Source: Akkermansiaceae bacterium UBA7890
GTDB taxonomy: Bacteria > Verrucomicrobiota > Verrucomicrobiia > Verrucomicrobiales > Akkermansiaceae
Reading direction: 5' to 3'
Length of the DNA stretch: 6,336 nucleotides
Assembly (NCBI GenBank): GCA_002501065.1
Contig: DLRK01000074.1
Coordinates: 53,307-59,642 of the forward strand
The notes beneath the pieces are model-generated. The model was not told the origin of the DNA. It worked only from the letters and a program-made list of their open reading frames with translations, and did not search any database. Position numbers and translations under genes: made by a program. This document shows, in pieces, positions 1 to 5,792 of this stretch (the stretch's first letter is position 1; each line of letters opens with the position of its first letter).

Positions 1-1226
1 GGATCGTCCGGATCGTGGGGGTCATGAGGATCGTCGTCATCGTCTCCACCGTCCTCGTCCTCGTCGGTAATGCCGAGTTCCTCCTTGCGCTTCCTGATCT
101 CGAGGAGGCGTTCCATGCGTTCTTTCTCTTCCTCGGCCTCAAGGCGGGAGGTCTTGCGTTCCAGGAAGTAGGCCAGCCAGATACAGATCTCGTAGAGGAT
201 CACCATGGGACCTGCGAGGAGGCAGAGGGTGAAGGCGTCCGGAGTGGGAGTGATGAGGGCGGCAATGACGAAGATGGCCAGGATGGCATAGGCCCGGGTG
301 CGGCGCATCATCTCGCAATTGAGGATGCCCAGCTTGACCAGGGTCATGACCAGAACGGGGAGCTCGAAGCTGAGTCCGAAGATCAGGGTGAACTGGGTGG
401 CAAAAGAAATGTAGTAACCGATGCGCCACTCGTTTTCGATCATCATGTCCGAGCTGTAATCGTGGAAGAACTCAAGGACCTTGGGCAGGACGATGTAGTA
501 GGAGAAGAAGACCCCGGAGAGGAAGAGGCCGAAGCCGATGGCCATCGCGGGCCAGAGGGCCTTGCGCTCGGTTTGATGCATGCCCGGCAGGACAAACTGC
601 AGAAGGAAGAAGAGCAGGAAGGGGAAGGAGATCACGATACCTGCGAAGAAGGCGAGCTTGATGGAGAGCATGAAGCCCTCGGTGGGCTTGAGGGCCTGCA
701 TGAGGACCAGCTTGCCACGTGCATCGGACTTGGGATTGGGATTGCCCTCGATCAGGGCGAGAACCTTGTTTTTCAAGGCCTCGTCGAGGCCGCTGTGCGA
801 TTCGATGAACTCCCGTTGCTCCATCTCATCCTCGAAGGTGAGGGCGGCACGAAAGAGGTTGACGATCCGGATATTGTTGAGGATCTCCCCGGGATTTCCG
901 TACTTTTCCAGGTAGTGGGTGCGGTCCTCGGGCTGCAGCTTATTGAAACTTTCCGCGATGGTCTTGGCACTCTCCCAGTCCTGGAGCGGAATCCCGGTGT
1001 CCTTCAAGGCACTCTCCTGCCCCTGTTCCCAAACCTGGGTGACCGGTCGCCGGATGATGTCCATGAGCTCATTGCGGAAGATAAAGCAGGCCACCGTGGA
1101 AATGAGCAGGGTGAGGACGACGCGCGTAATGCATACCCGCAGATCTTCGAGGTGCTCGAGGAACGGCTTCTCGGCGCTGGGATTGGTTTGATCCCGGAGC
1201 TGAAAGATTTTCTTGAGGAAGAACAT
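1..1226 (-). CDS. tatC: Sec-independent protein translocase subunit TatC (3'-truncated by window edge)
   Basis: This is the core membrane subunit of the twin-arginine translocase, which binds the signal peptide of folded proteins and with TatA/TatB moves them across the inner membrane. Reading minus from ATG 1226-1224 gives 408 codons without a stop to the window edge. The N-terminal family motif FLEHLEDLR is at residues 22-30, followed by TM1 (about 34-50). Later hydrophobic segments lie near 186-213, 224-250, 270-297, 312-327 and 334-355. Conserved landmarks are visible: E220 in the HQTER stretch (counterpart of the E. coli KHE glutamate), FELP at 287-290 and TPTPDAF at 326-332. Two parts are unusual: about 120 residues between P61 and TM2, where E. 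coli has about 30, and a charged tail after residue 356 ending in an Asp/His/Pro run. No clear Shine-Dalgarno precedes the ATG. The gene diverges from the sigma factor. Family assignment is firm; the true C-terminus lies outside the window. Confidence 0.95.
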   Translation of the reverse strand, partial: MFFLKKIFQLRDQTNPSAEKPFLEHLEDLRVCITRVVLTLLISTVACFIFRNELMDIIRRPVTQVWEQGQESALKDTGIPLQDWESAKTIAESFNKLQPEDRTHYLEKYGNPGEILNNIRIVNLFRAALTFEDEMEQREFIESHSGLDEALKNKVLALIEGNPNPKSDARGKLVLMQALKPTEGFMLSIKLAFFAGIVISFPFLLFFLLQFVLPGMHQTERKALWPAMAIGFGLFLSGVFFSYYIVLPKVLEFFHDYSSDMMIENEWRIGYYISFATQFTLIFGLSFELPVLVMTLVKLGILNCEMMRRTRAYAILAIFVIAALITPTPDAFTLCLLAGPMVILYEICIWLAYFLERKTSRLEAEEEKERMERLLEIRKRKEELGITDEDEDGGDDDDDPHDPHDPDD

Positions 1227-1460
1227 CCGTGGGGCCGATTTGTTTAGGTTGAGAATACCCGGAGGTCGAGGGTCTTGTGCTGACGAATACGGGGATCCGC
1301 TGCTGTTTCCAGCATCGCAGAAAGGGCGGTTTCAGGCTTCAGGCCGTCGGATCCTCTCCCGTGAAAGGCCTTTTTGTGGCCTTGGAGATCACAATCATGG
1401 CAAAAATGACCGGAATTTCCCAAGGCTTGTTCATTTGGAGTGTCTTAAAGCTAGAAAGGA

Positions 1461-1491
1461 TGGAATCAGGTGGCAGTTTCAGGTTTACAAT
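1461..1491 (+). promoter_or_regulatory. Possible sigma-70-like promoter of the ECF sigma operon
   Basis: TACAAT at 1486-1491 matches five of six bases of the TATAAT -10 box. The only -35 candidate is the poor TGGAAT at 1461-1466, with a 19-base spacer. If used, transcription would start near 1498, just before the hairpin at 1501-1524, and would exclude the upstream GTG at 1470 as the start codon. The call rests mainly on the -10 match and position. Confidence 0.3.
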
Positions 1492-1500
1492 GCTTCCCGT

Positions 1501-1524
1501 CGATGGCCGTGGTCGTGGCCATCG
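1501..1524 (+). promoter_or_regulatory. Perfect 8-bp inverted repeat just before the sigma factor start
   Basis: CGATGGCC (1501-1508) and GGCCATCG (1517-1524) are exact reverse complements with an 8-base loop, ending 8 bases before ATG 1533. In RNA this would form a GC-rich stem covering the usual ribosome-binding position; as DNA it could be an operator. No Shine-Dalgarno lies between it and the ATG. The arm also contains an in-frame ATG at 1503, an alternative start. Confidence 0.5.
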
Positions 1525-1532
1525 TGGTTCCC

Positions 1533-2120
1533 ATGTCCCCTGAGCCCTCCAAGGCGCCCAAGCCTTCCCTTGAAACGGTATTCGAAGCGGAGGAGACCCC
1601 GCTTCTGCGCTACGCGTTTGGCCTGGTGGGTCGCCGGGAAGTGGCCGAGGACCTGGTGCAGGACGCCTTCCTGCGCCTCCATCAGCACTGGGACGAGGTC
1701 CGGCAACCGCGCGCCTGGCTGTTTCGCTGTGTAAGGAACAGGGCCTACAACCACATTCGCGACAACAAACGCGAGACGCTTGCCGATCCTGCCACCCAGG
1801 AGAGCATCGGGGACGGGGATGCGACCAATCCGGGGGGATATGGCGGCATGGGGGCGGGCCGGAAGGACATGGGACGGGAGGCCTCCGATGATGTGCTCGG
1901 GAAGATGGAGGCAGCCGGGATCCTGCACATGCTCATGGGGGATCTCGACGAGCGCGACCAGCTCCTCCTCCGGCTCAAGTATTTCGAAGGGCTCAAGTAT
2001 GAGCAGATCAGCCAGCGCAGTGGCATGAGCGTCGGGAACGTGGGTTACCGGCTGCATCACGTTTTGAAGGACCTCGCTGATTCCATGCGGCGTGCGGGGG
2101 TAGAGGGAGCGGAAGGATAG
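1533..2120 (+). CDS. ECF-type RNA polymerase sigma factor (sigma-70 family)
   Basis: It directs RNA polymerase to a dedicated promoter set, probably in response to an envelope signal. The 195-residue product has the two-domain ECF layout. Region 2 covers about residues 22-80, with AEDLVQDAFLRL at 38-49 (regions 2.1/2.2) and PRAWLFRCVRNRAYNHIRD at 59-77 (2.3/2.4, promoter melting and -10 contact). Region 4 covers about 127-185, with the helix-turn-helix YEQISQRSGMSVGNVGYRLHH at about 156-176 for -35 recognition. The linker at about 82-126 is long and rich in Gly, Asp and Met. Start choice is uncertain: GTG 1470 has AGGA at 1457-1460, and ATG 1503 is in frame, but the stretch before 1503 has low third-position GC and 1503-1532 encodes an odd Val/Ala run, so ATG 1533 is preferred. 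The membrane protein starts 5 bases after the stop, implying co-transcription. The ECF subgroup was not identified. Confidence 0.92.
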   Translation: MSPEPSKAPKPSLETVFEAEETPLLRYAFGLVGRREVAEDLVQDAFLRLHQHWDEVRQPRAWLFRCVRNRAYNHIRDNKRETLADPATQESIGDGDATNPGGYGGMGAGRKDMGREASDDVLGKMEAAGILHMLMGDLDERDQLLLRLKYFEGLKYEQISQRSGMSVGNVGYRLHHVLKDLADSMRRAGVEGAEG

Positions 2121-2125
2121 GGAAC

Positions 2126-3454
2126 ATGAGCGACGACAACTACAGTGATGATCTTCATGACGGGATCGAGTCCCGGGTGGTGGACCTCGTTCTGGGCGAG
2201 GCATCTGGTCCGGAGGTCGAAGAACTGGAGCGCATGGTCGCTGAGCAGCCAGAGGTCCGGGCCTTCAAGCAGCGCTTGGAGTCCCTTCATGGCCTGCTGG
2301 GCGAGACCCTGGTGCCGGAGGATGATGAGGAATGGAAGTTGGCCCCGGAGCGCAGGGCGCAGCTTCTGGAAGCGCTTGCGCTGGCGGGGTCCACCGGGGA
2401 AATCCCGGGAGTGGACTCAGTTATCGGGGAGCGCGCCCGCGAGCGCCGCATCCGCAGGGCTGGTCGGCGTGTGATGTGGTCGGCGGCAGCCTGTTTCGTC
2501 CTCACCCTCTTTCTGGTGACCTTCCTGACCCGGCCCTGGGTGGCTTTTGACAGCAAAGCTGGCAGGGGAGCGAATGACGGGAAACAGCTCGTGGTGGAGT
2601 CCCATACAATTACCCTGGATTCCGACGATCTCTCCCGGGATGCTGATGAGGCGAGCTTCGGTGAGGCTTCGGGGTTCTCTGGGGGGAAGGCTAACCGGTT
2701 TCAGGACGATCTGCTCGGAAAGGCTGAGGCGGCGGAGGTTAAAGCGGACGAGAATTCCGGGGAGGACGCGCCGGCGCAACGAAGGGAAGTGCCATCTTCC
2801 CGCCTCGCCACTCCTGAACTGGACTCGAAGGTTCCTCCCCAACCGGCCGCGGCGGCTCCCGCTCCCCCGACGGCGGCAGAGCGGGCCGCTGATAAGAAGC
2901 AGGCGCTGCATCCGCAGGAGGCGGTGAAGGAGGCGGCGGATCTCCCGCGCGCGGATCGCGGTCCGAAACCGAAAGGCCGCAGTGGCGAGGCGGTTCCGCT
3001 TGCTGAGGTTCCCCTGGAGAAAGGAAAGCAAAGATCCCCGAAATCTCTCGAGAAGGAGCAGACCACCAAGCTTCACCTGGCCGAGAAACCGGCCGATCCC
3101 GCCGAGGCCGAGTTCAAGCTCACCGAGTCTCTCGAGCAGGTGGACCCCAGGCAGGCCGGGGAACGCGATGGGGGCGCATCCCTCAGGTCCCGTTCGAATT
3201 CGGAACAGGCACCGGAAGTGGAAACTGGGGTGTTGGCGGAGGAGTCCCCTGATCAGGGGTTGGAACCCCGGGTGAAGGACGAACCGGAACGGTCCGGCGC
3301 ATCCGGTCCGACCACCACGGTTGAGGAAAAGGAAGGGCCAACCCGGGAAGTGGCCTTCCTCGGCTTGGGCGTGCTCCTGGGCTTGGTCCTGGGCTTGGCC
3401 TTCGGCTTGGGCCTGGGGAGGACCTGGCAACGCCGGGCCCAGTCCTCCCACTGA
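2126..3454 (+). CDS. Membrane protein downstream of ECF sigma factor, probable anti-sigma or sigma-associated protein
   Basis: I do not recognise a named family. The 442-residue protein has an acidic helical N-terminal part (about 12-60, including GEASGPEVEELERMVAEQPE), resembling the short N-terminal domains of membrane anti-sigma proteins in Planctomycetota and Verrucomicrobiota. An Arg-rich stretch (102-115) precedes TM1 (about 117-135). About 270 residues of low-complexity, acidic, Pro/Ala-rich sequence follow (142-410, Pro/Ala run at 237-251), probably disordered. A Gly/Leu-rich helix (411-431) and a basic end (RTWQRR) finish the protein. This predicts cytoplasmic ends and an extracytoplasmic loop. 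No zinc anti-sigma HxxxCxxC motif is present. AAGGA at 2113-2117 inside the end of the sigma gene sits 8 bases before the ATG, so translation is probably coupled. Its last 202 bases overlap the sulfatase gene on the other strand. That the gene is real is well supported; anti-sigma function is inferred from context. Confidence 0.8.
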   Translation: MSDDNYSDDLHDGIESRVVDLVLGEASGPEVEELERMVAEQPEVRAFKQRLESLHGLLGETLVPEDDEEWKLAPERRAQLLEALALAGSTGEIPGVDSVIGERARERRIRRAGRRVMWSAAACFVLTLFLVTFLTRPWVAFDSKAGRGANDGKQLVVESHTITLDSDDLSRDADEASFGEASGFSGGKANRFQDDLLGKAEAAEVKADENSGEDAPAQRREVPSSRLATPELDSKVPPQPAAAAPAPPTAAERAADKKQALHPQEAVKEAADLPRADRGPKPKGRSGEAVPLAEVPLEKGKQRSPKSLEKEQTTKLHLAEKPADPAEAEFKLTESLEQVDPRQAGERDGGASLRSRSNSEQAPEVETGVLAEESPDQGLEPRVKDEPERSGASGPTTTVEEKEGPTREVAFLGLGVLLGLVLGLAFGLGLGRTWQRRAQSSH

Positions 3455-4962
3455 GCGGCAAGAGTCTTCACCCGCCCGGGCCGTTGGGGAGCCAGGTTCT
3501 TCTGTTCGGTGCGGTCGGAAGCCAGGTCGTAAAGTTCCCACCGCCCCTTCTCCCCGAGGCGCACCAGTTTCTCATCGCCCACCCGGATGGCAGCGTTGCC
3601 CTCGTGTTCCCAGAAGAGGGGGCGCCTGGCGAATTCCCCCTTGCCGGTGAGGAGCGGGCGCAGGCTTTGCCCTGCCATGGCGGGAACCGGGCGGCTCTTG
3701 CGGGTTGCGGGATAGGGTGCCGCGCCGAGGTCGACACAGGTCGCCATCAGATCGATCAGGTGGGTGGGCGTGCTGATCCAGTCCTTGCGGGGGGTGATTC
3801 CGTCCGGCCAGTGGGCAATGAGGGGCGTGGCAATCCCGCCTTCGTGATTGTAGTGCTTGTACTGGCGGAAGGGAACGTTGTTGAGATGGGCCCAGCACCG
3901 TCCGATGAAGACATTGGAATGCGGGTCGCCCGGTTGCTTGCCCTCATAGCGTCCCTTGATGCCCGCTTCGGCGTTTCCACCGTTGTCGGAGAAAAACAGG
4001 ATGAGAGTGTTGTCCAGTTGTTTCCGTTTCTCGAGGGCGGCCACCAGCCTGCCCACGTTCCTGTCGATCTCCTCGATCATGGCGGCGTAGATGGCCATCA
4101 TGTCGTCATAGCGCACCCGGGCCTTCTCGCCCAGGGACTTCCAGGCCGGGATCTGCGCGGGACGGGGTTCCGGCTTCCAGCTGGCATCGATGAGGCCGGA
4201 CTTCACCTGGCGGGCGTGGCGCTCGCGGGCCAGCTGATCCCATCCGGCACGGTACTTGCCACGGTATCTGGCAATGGTCGCCTCCGGGGCCATGCACGGG
4301 AAGTGGGGCGCGACATGGGCGAGGTACCAGAAAAAGGGTTTGTTGGCGGCGCGGGCTTCGTCAAGGAAGCGGATCCCCTGCCCGGTCCAGAGATTGGATC
4401 CGTACCACGGGGGAGAGAGCCGCGGGTCGTCCTTGGTAATTTCCTTTCCGTTGAAGAACAGTTTGCGGGTCTCCATCCGGCCAGTCTGGTTGGAGAAGTG
4501 CACTCCTCCCTGATCGAGATTGAGGCTGCGGAGGAAACCGCGGGCGGTGGGGTTGACCTGCTCGGAGTAACCCACGTGCCACTTGCCGGTCATGGCGGTG
4601 AAGTAGCCGGCCCGACCGAGAACCTCCGCGATGGTGTGGCACTGTTCGGTGAGCCGTCCGCGGTAGCCCGGCACGCCCTGGTCCGCAGTCATCCAGCCCA
4701 CTCCGGCCTGGTGGGAGTAGAGGCCGGTCAGGAGCGAGGCCCGCGTGGGACAGCAGCGGCCCGTGTTATAGAACTGGGAAAATCTGGCTCCCCGGGCCGC
4801 GAGGGCATCGAGATGCGGGGTGGGGATCTCACTCCCATAACAGCCGATGTCCGAGAATCCCATGTCATCCACCATGATGAGGATGATGTTGGGCCGGTCG
4901 TCCGCGGGGAGGGGCAGGAGACTGGCAAGCAGAAGGGAGGGGATGATGGAAAGGATCTTCAT
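3253..4962 (-). CDS. Secreted formylglycine-dependent sulfatase (arylsulfatase A-like)
   Basis: It hydrolyses sulfate esters, in this group usually on polysaccharides; the substrate cannot be read from sequence. From ATG 4962 the 569-residue product begins with a Sec-type signal peptide (MKILSIIPSLLLASLLPLPA, cleavage near residue 20). NIILIMVDDMGFSD at 25-38 carries metal ligands D32/D33. The signature CCPTRASLLTG (70-80) fits CxPxR, making C70 the residue converted to formylglycine. K127 and H129 (GKWHVG), H220 (APHFP), D326/N327 (FSDNGG) and K369 (KHYNHEGG) complete the expected active site. The C-terminal domain ends with WEDWARRCQVLP near 516, normal for the family. The last 52 residues are a Lys/Arg/Pro-rich tail and an unfamiliar stretch lying antisense to the neighbouring gene. 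An in-frame ATG at 5019 would add 19 residues before the signal peptide; 4962 is preferred although neither has a good Shine-Dalgarno. Confidence 0.95.
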   Translation of the reverse strand: MKILSIIPSLLLASLLPLPADDRPNIILIMVDDMGFSDIGCYGSEIPTPHLDALAARGARFSQFYNTGRCCPTRASLLTGLYSHQAGVGWMTADQGVPGYRGRLTEQCHTIAEVLGRAGYFTAMTGKWHVGYSEQVNPTARGFLRSLNLDQGGVHFSNQTGRMETRKLFFNGKEITKDDPRLSPPWYGSNLWTGQGIRFLDEARAANKPFFWYLAHVAPHFPCMAPEATIARYRGKYRAGWDQLARERHARQVKSGLIDASWKPEPRPAQIPAWKSLGEKARVRYDDMMAIYAAMIEEIDRNVGRLVAALEKRKQLDNTLILFFSDNGGNAEAGIKGRYEGKQPGDPHSNVFIGRCWAHLNNVPFRQYKHYNHEGGIATPLIAHWPDGITPRKDWISTPTHLIDLMATCVDLGAAPYPATRKSRPVPAMAGQSLRPLLTGKGEFARRPLFWEHEGNAAIRVGDEKLVRLGEKGRWELYDLASDRTEQKNLAPQRPGRVKTLAAQWEDWARRCQVLPRPKPKAKPRTKPRSTPKPRKATSRVGPSFSSTVVVGPDAPDRSGSSFTRGSNP

Positions 4963-5037
4963 TGGACGGGGGAGCGTGGTCAGCGTGACTCTCGTGCCCT
5001 CCAGCGCACAAGGAAACATTTCACTTCGTGCAGAATT

Positions 5038-5057
5038 CCAGGGCTACCTCCAGGGCT
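5038..5057. repeat. Short tandem repeat upstream of the sulfatase
   Basis: CCAGGGCT occurs at 5038-5045 and again at 5050-5057, a 12-base spacing close to one helical turn, 76-95 bases before the sulfatase ATG. Same-face direct repeats of this kind can be regulator half-sites, but two copies of an 8-mer can also arise by chance. Confidence 0.35.
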
Positions 5058-5172
5058 CCCGGCTCGATGCCTCTTTTGCTTTTCGATCGAGGAACAATTC
5101 GTTATATCTTCCTGGTATGCGCATTCCCTTTCCCACTGCGATCATGACTACGTAACGGCTTAGGATGATGGC

Positions 5173-5176
5173 AGGA
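5173..5176 (+). promoter_or_regulatory. Ribosome binding site that decides the small membrane protein start
   Basis: AGGA at 5173-5176 lies 6 bases before ATG 5183, good spacing. The upstream ATGs at 5165 and 5168 have only TAGG immediately abutting them, too close to serve. The site therefore favours 5183. Confidence 0.6.
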
Positions 5177-5182
5177 AATTTT

Positions 5183-5542
5183 ATGGACCTGGCTCTTTCC
5201 GGACCGCCTGCGTTGGGTGCGGAGGCAGGAGAAGTTGAGTGGGGTCCGATAGTCATCGGTTTGTTCGTCCTGCTGGTTCTTCTGGCCTGTTGTGCACGAG
5301 GTGTCATTCAGACCTTCAGGCGGAACTGGATCCTGGCCCTCGTGCTTCTCCTGTTTCTGTTCCCGGCTTGGATGATCTGGGCGTTCGTCGAGATTTTCCT
5401 CCCGCGTCCGCAAGGAGGAGGAGCGGAAATAGTCGTTACCCACCGTGGGATTCCACCAGTGCAGATCTATCAACAGGGGCCGCCAGCGCAGGTGGTGAGC
5501 CAGCGTTCCACTCCCCCACGATTACCTCAGGATCGGAGTTGA
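5183..5542 (+). CDS. Small two-helix membrane protein of unknown function
   Basis: I do not recognise a named family. The 119-residue product has a short N-terminal part, TM1 at about 21-40 (ending LLACCARG, with two adjacent Cys), a basic turn (FRRNW, 45-49), and TM2 at about 50-73, which is aromatic-rich (FPAWMIWAFVEIF). A Gly/Pro/Gln-rich tail (74-119) is probably disordered. The basic turn suggests a hairpin with its short loop in the cytoplasm and both ends outside. Start 5183 rests on its ribosome binding site; ATGs at 5165 and 5168 would add 5 or 6 residues. It diverges from the sulfatase and no partner gene follows it. Coding is supported by clear membrane segments and sensible charge placement. 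The second helix vaguely recalls small superinfection-immunity-type membrane proteins, but the resemblance is too weak to assign. Confidence 0.75.
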   Translation: MDLALSGPPALGAEAGEVEWGPIVIGLFVLLVLLACCARGVIQTFRRNWILALVLLLFLFPAWMIWAFVEIFLPRPQGGGAEIVVTHRGIPPVQIYQQGPPAQVVSQRSTPPRLPQDRS

Positions 5543-5596
5543 GCGGTTCTGAGGTCAGGCCCGAGATTTCACACAAGGGCAATGATGCCGCTTGAA

Positions 5597-5622
5597 GGGA
5601 GAGAGGTCGACCCTCTGCTCCC
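5597..5622 (+). terminator. Strong hairpin after the small membrane protein, possible terminator
   Basis: GGGAG-AGAGG (5597-5606) pairs with CCTCT (5612-5616) and CTCCC (5618-5622), giving 10 base pairs with one bulged G and a 5-base loop, about 55 bases after the stop. No T-tract follows, so it is not a classical intrinsic terminator; it may stop transcription weakly or protect the mRNA 3' end. Confidence 0.35.
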
Positions 5623-5708
5623 GGGCGCCCCGGGGACTACCGGGTGGAGGCTCCTGATGGCCTCACTTCCTCAGCGCCCGGGACGAGCAATCCCGTGCAA
5701 CCTGTAAC

Positions 5709-5742
5709 AGGCGCAGCACGGACCACCGAACAGAGGCGCAGC
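5709..5742. repeat. Direct repeat AGGCGCAGC, two copies
   Basis: AGGCGCAGC is at 5709-5717 and 5734-5742, 25 bases apart. Nothing else ties the copies together; their function is unknown. Confidence 0.4.
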
Positions 5743-5792
5743 TGGTGCAGTAAAATGCAACAGCAGGCACCTCAACCAAACCCGGTAAAGGG

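Larger units (their letters stand above)
1227..1532. other. Divergent intergenic region between tatC and the sigma factor
   Basis: About 306 bases with no convincing gene; open frames here continue into shadows of the flanking genes and have less GC-biased third positions. Visible elements are a tandem 7-mer TTCAGGC at 1331-1337 and 1338-1344, a 6-bp inverted repeat AAGGCC/GGCCTT at 1365-1370 and 1378-1383 with a T-rich loop, a possible -10 box and a perfect hairpin near the right end. It must hold the promoters of both tatC and the sigma factor. The tatC promoter could not be assigned. Confidence 0.6.
4963..5182. other. Divergent intergenic region between sulfatase and small membrane protein
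   Basis: These 220 bases must hold both divergent promoters. TTATATC at 5102-5108 is the best -10-like element toward the plus strand, but no -35 is well spaced from it. GGAAC at 5091-5095 resembles an ECF -35 element, but no matching CGTC-like -10 follows at the right distance. No confident promoter is assigned. Confidence 0.4.

Noticed and set aside
15..1247. 410-codon plus-strand open frame
   Set aside because: It lies in exact codon register opposite tatC and exists because tatC rarely uses codons whose complement is a stop. Its product has no domain character, while the minus strand reads a clear TatC.
1470..1532. Earlier GTG start for the sigma factor
   Set aside because: It has an AGGA at a 9-base distance, but the added codons lack the GC-rich third positions of the gene and encode no family sequence; a possible -10 box lies inside. 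Kept as an alternative only.
1485..2204. 239-codon minus-strand open frame over the sigma factor
   Set aside because: It is an in-register complement of a well-supported ECF sigma gene and has no recognisable features.
2417..3541. 374-codon minus-strand open frame over the membrane protein
   Set aside because: It is an in-register complement of the plus-strand gene. The plus frame has sensible membrane helices, charge pattern and an operon position; this one does not.
5091..5114. ECF-type promoter from GGAAC before the small membrane protein
   Set aside because: No CGTC-like -10 element occurs at the required 16-17 base spacing.
3484..5163. 559-codon plus-strand open frame
   Set aside because: It is the in-register complement of the sulfatase, whose signature motif, signal peptide and active-site residues are all on the minus strand.
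5550..5590. SRP RNA, suggested by GGTCAGGCCCG
   Set aside because: The conserved GGAAGGAAGCAG part that should follow is absent, as is the closing long stem.
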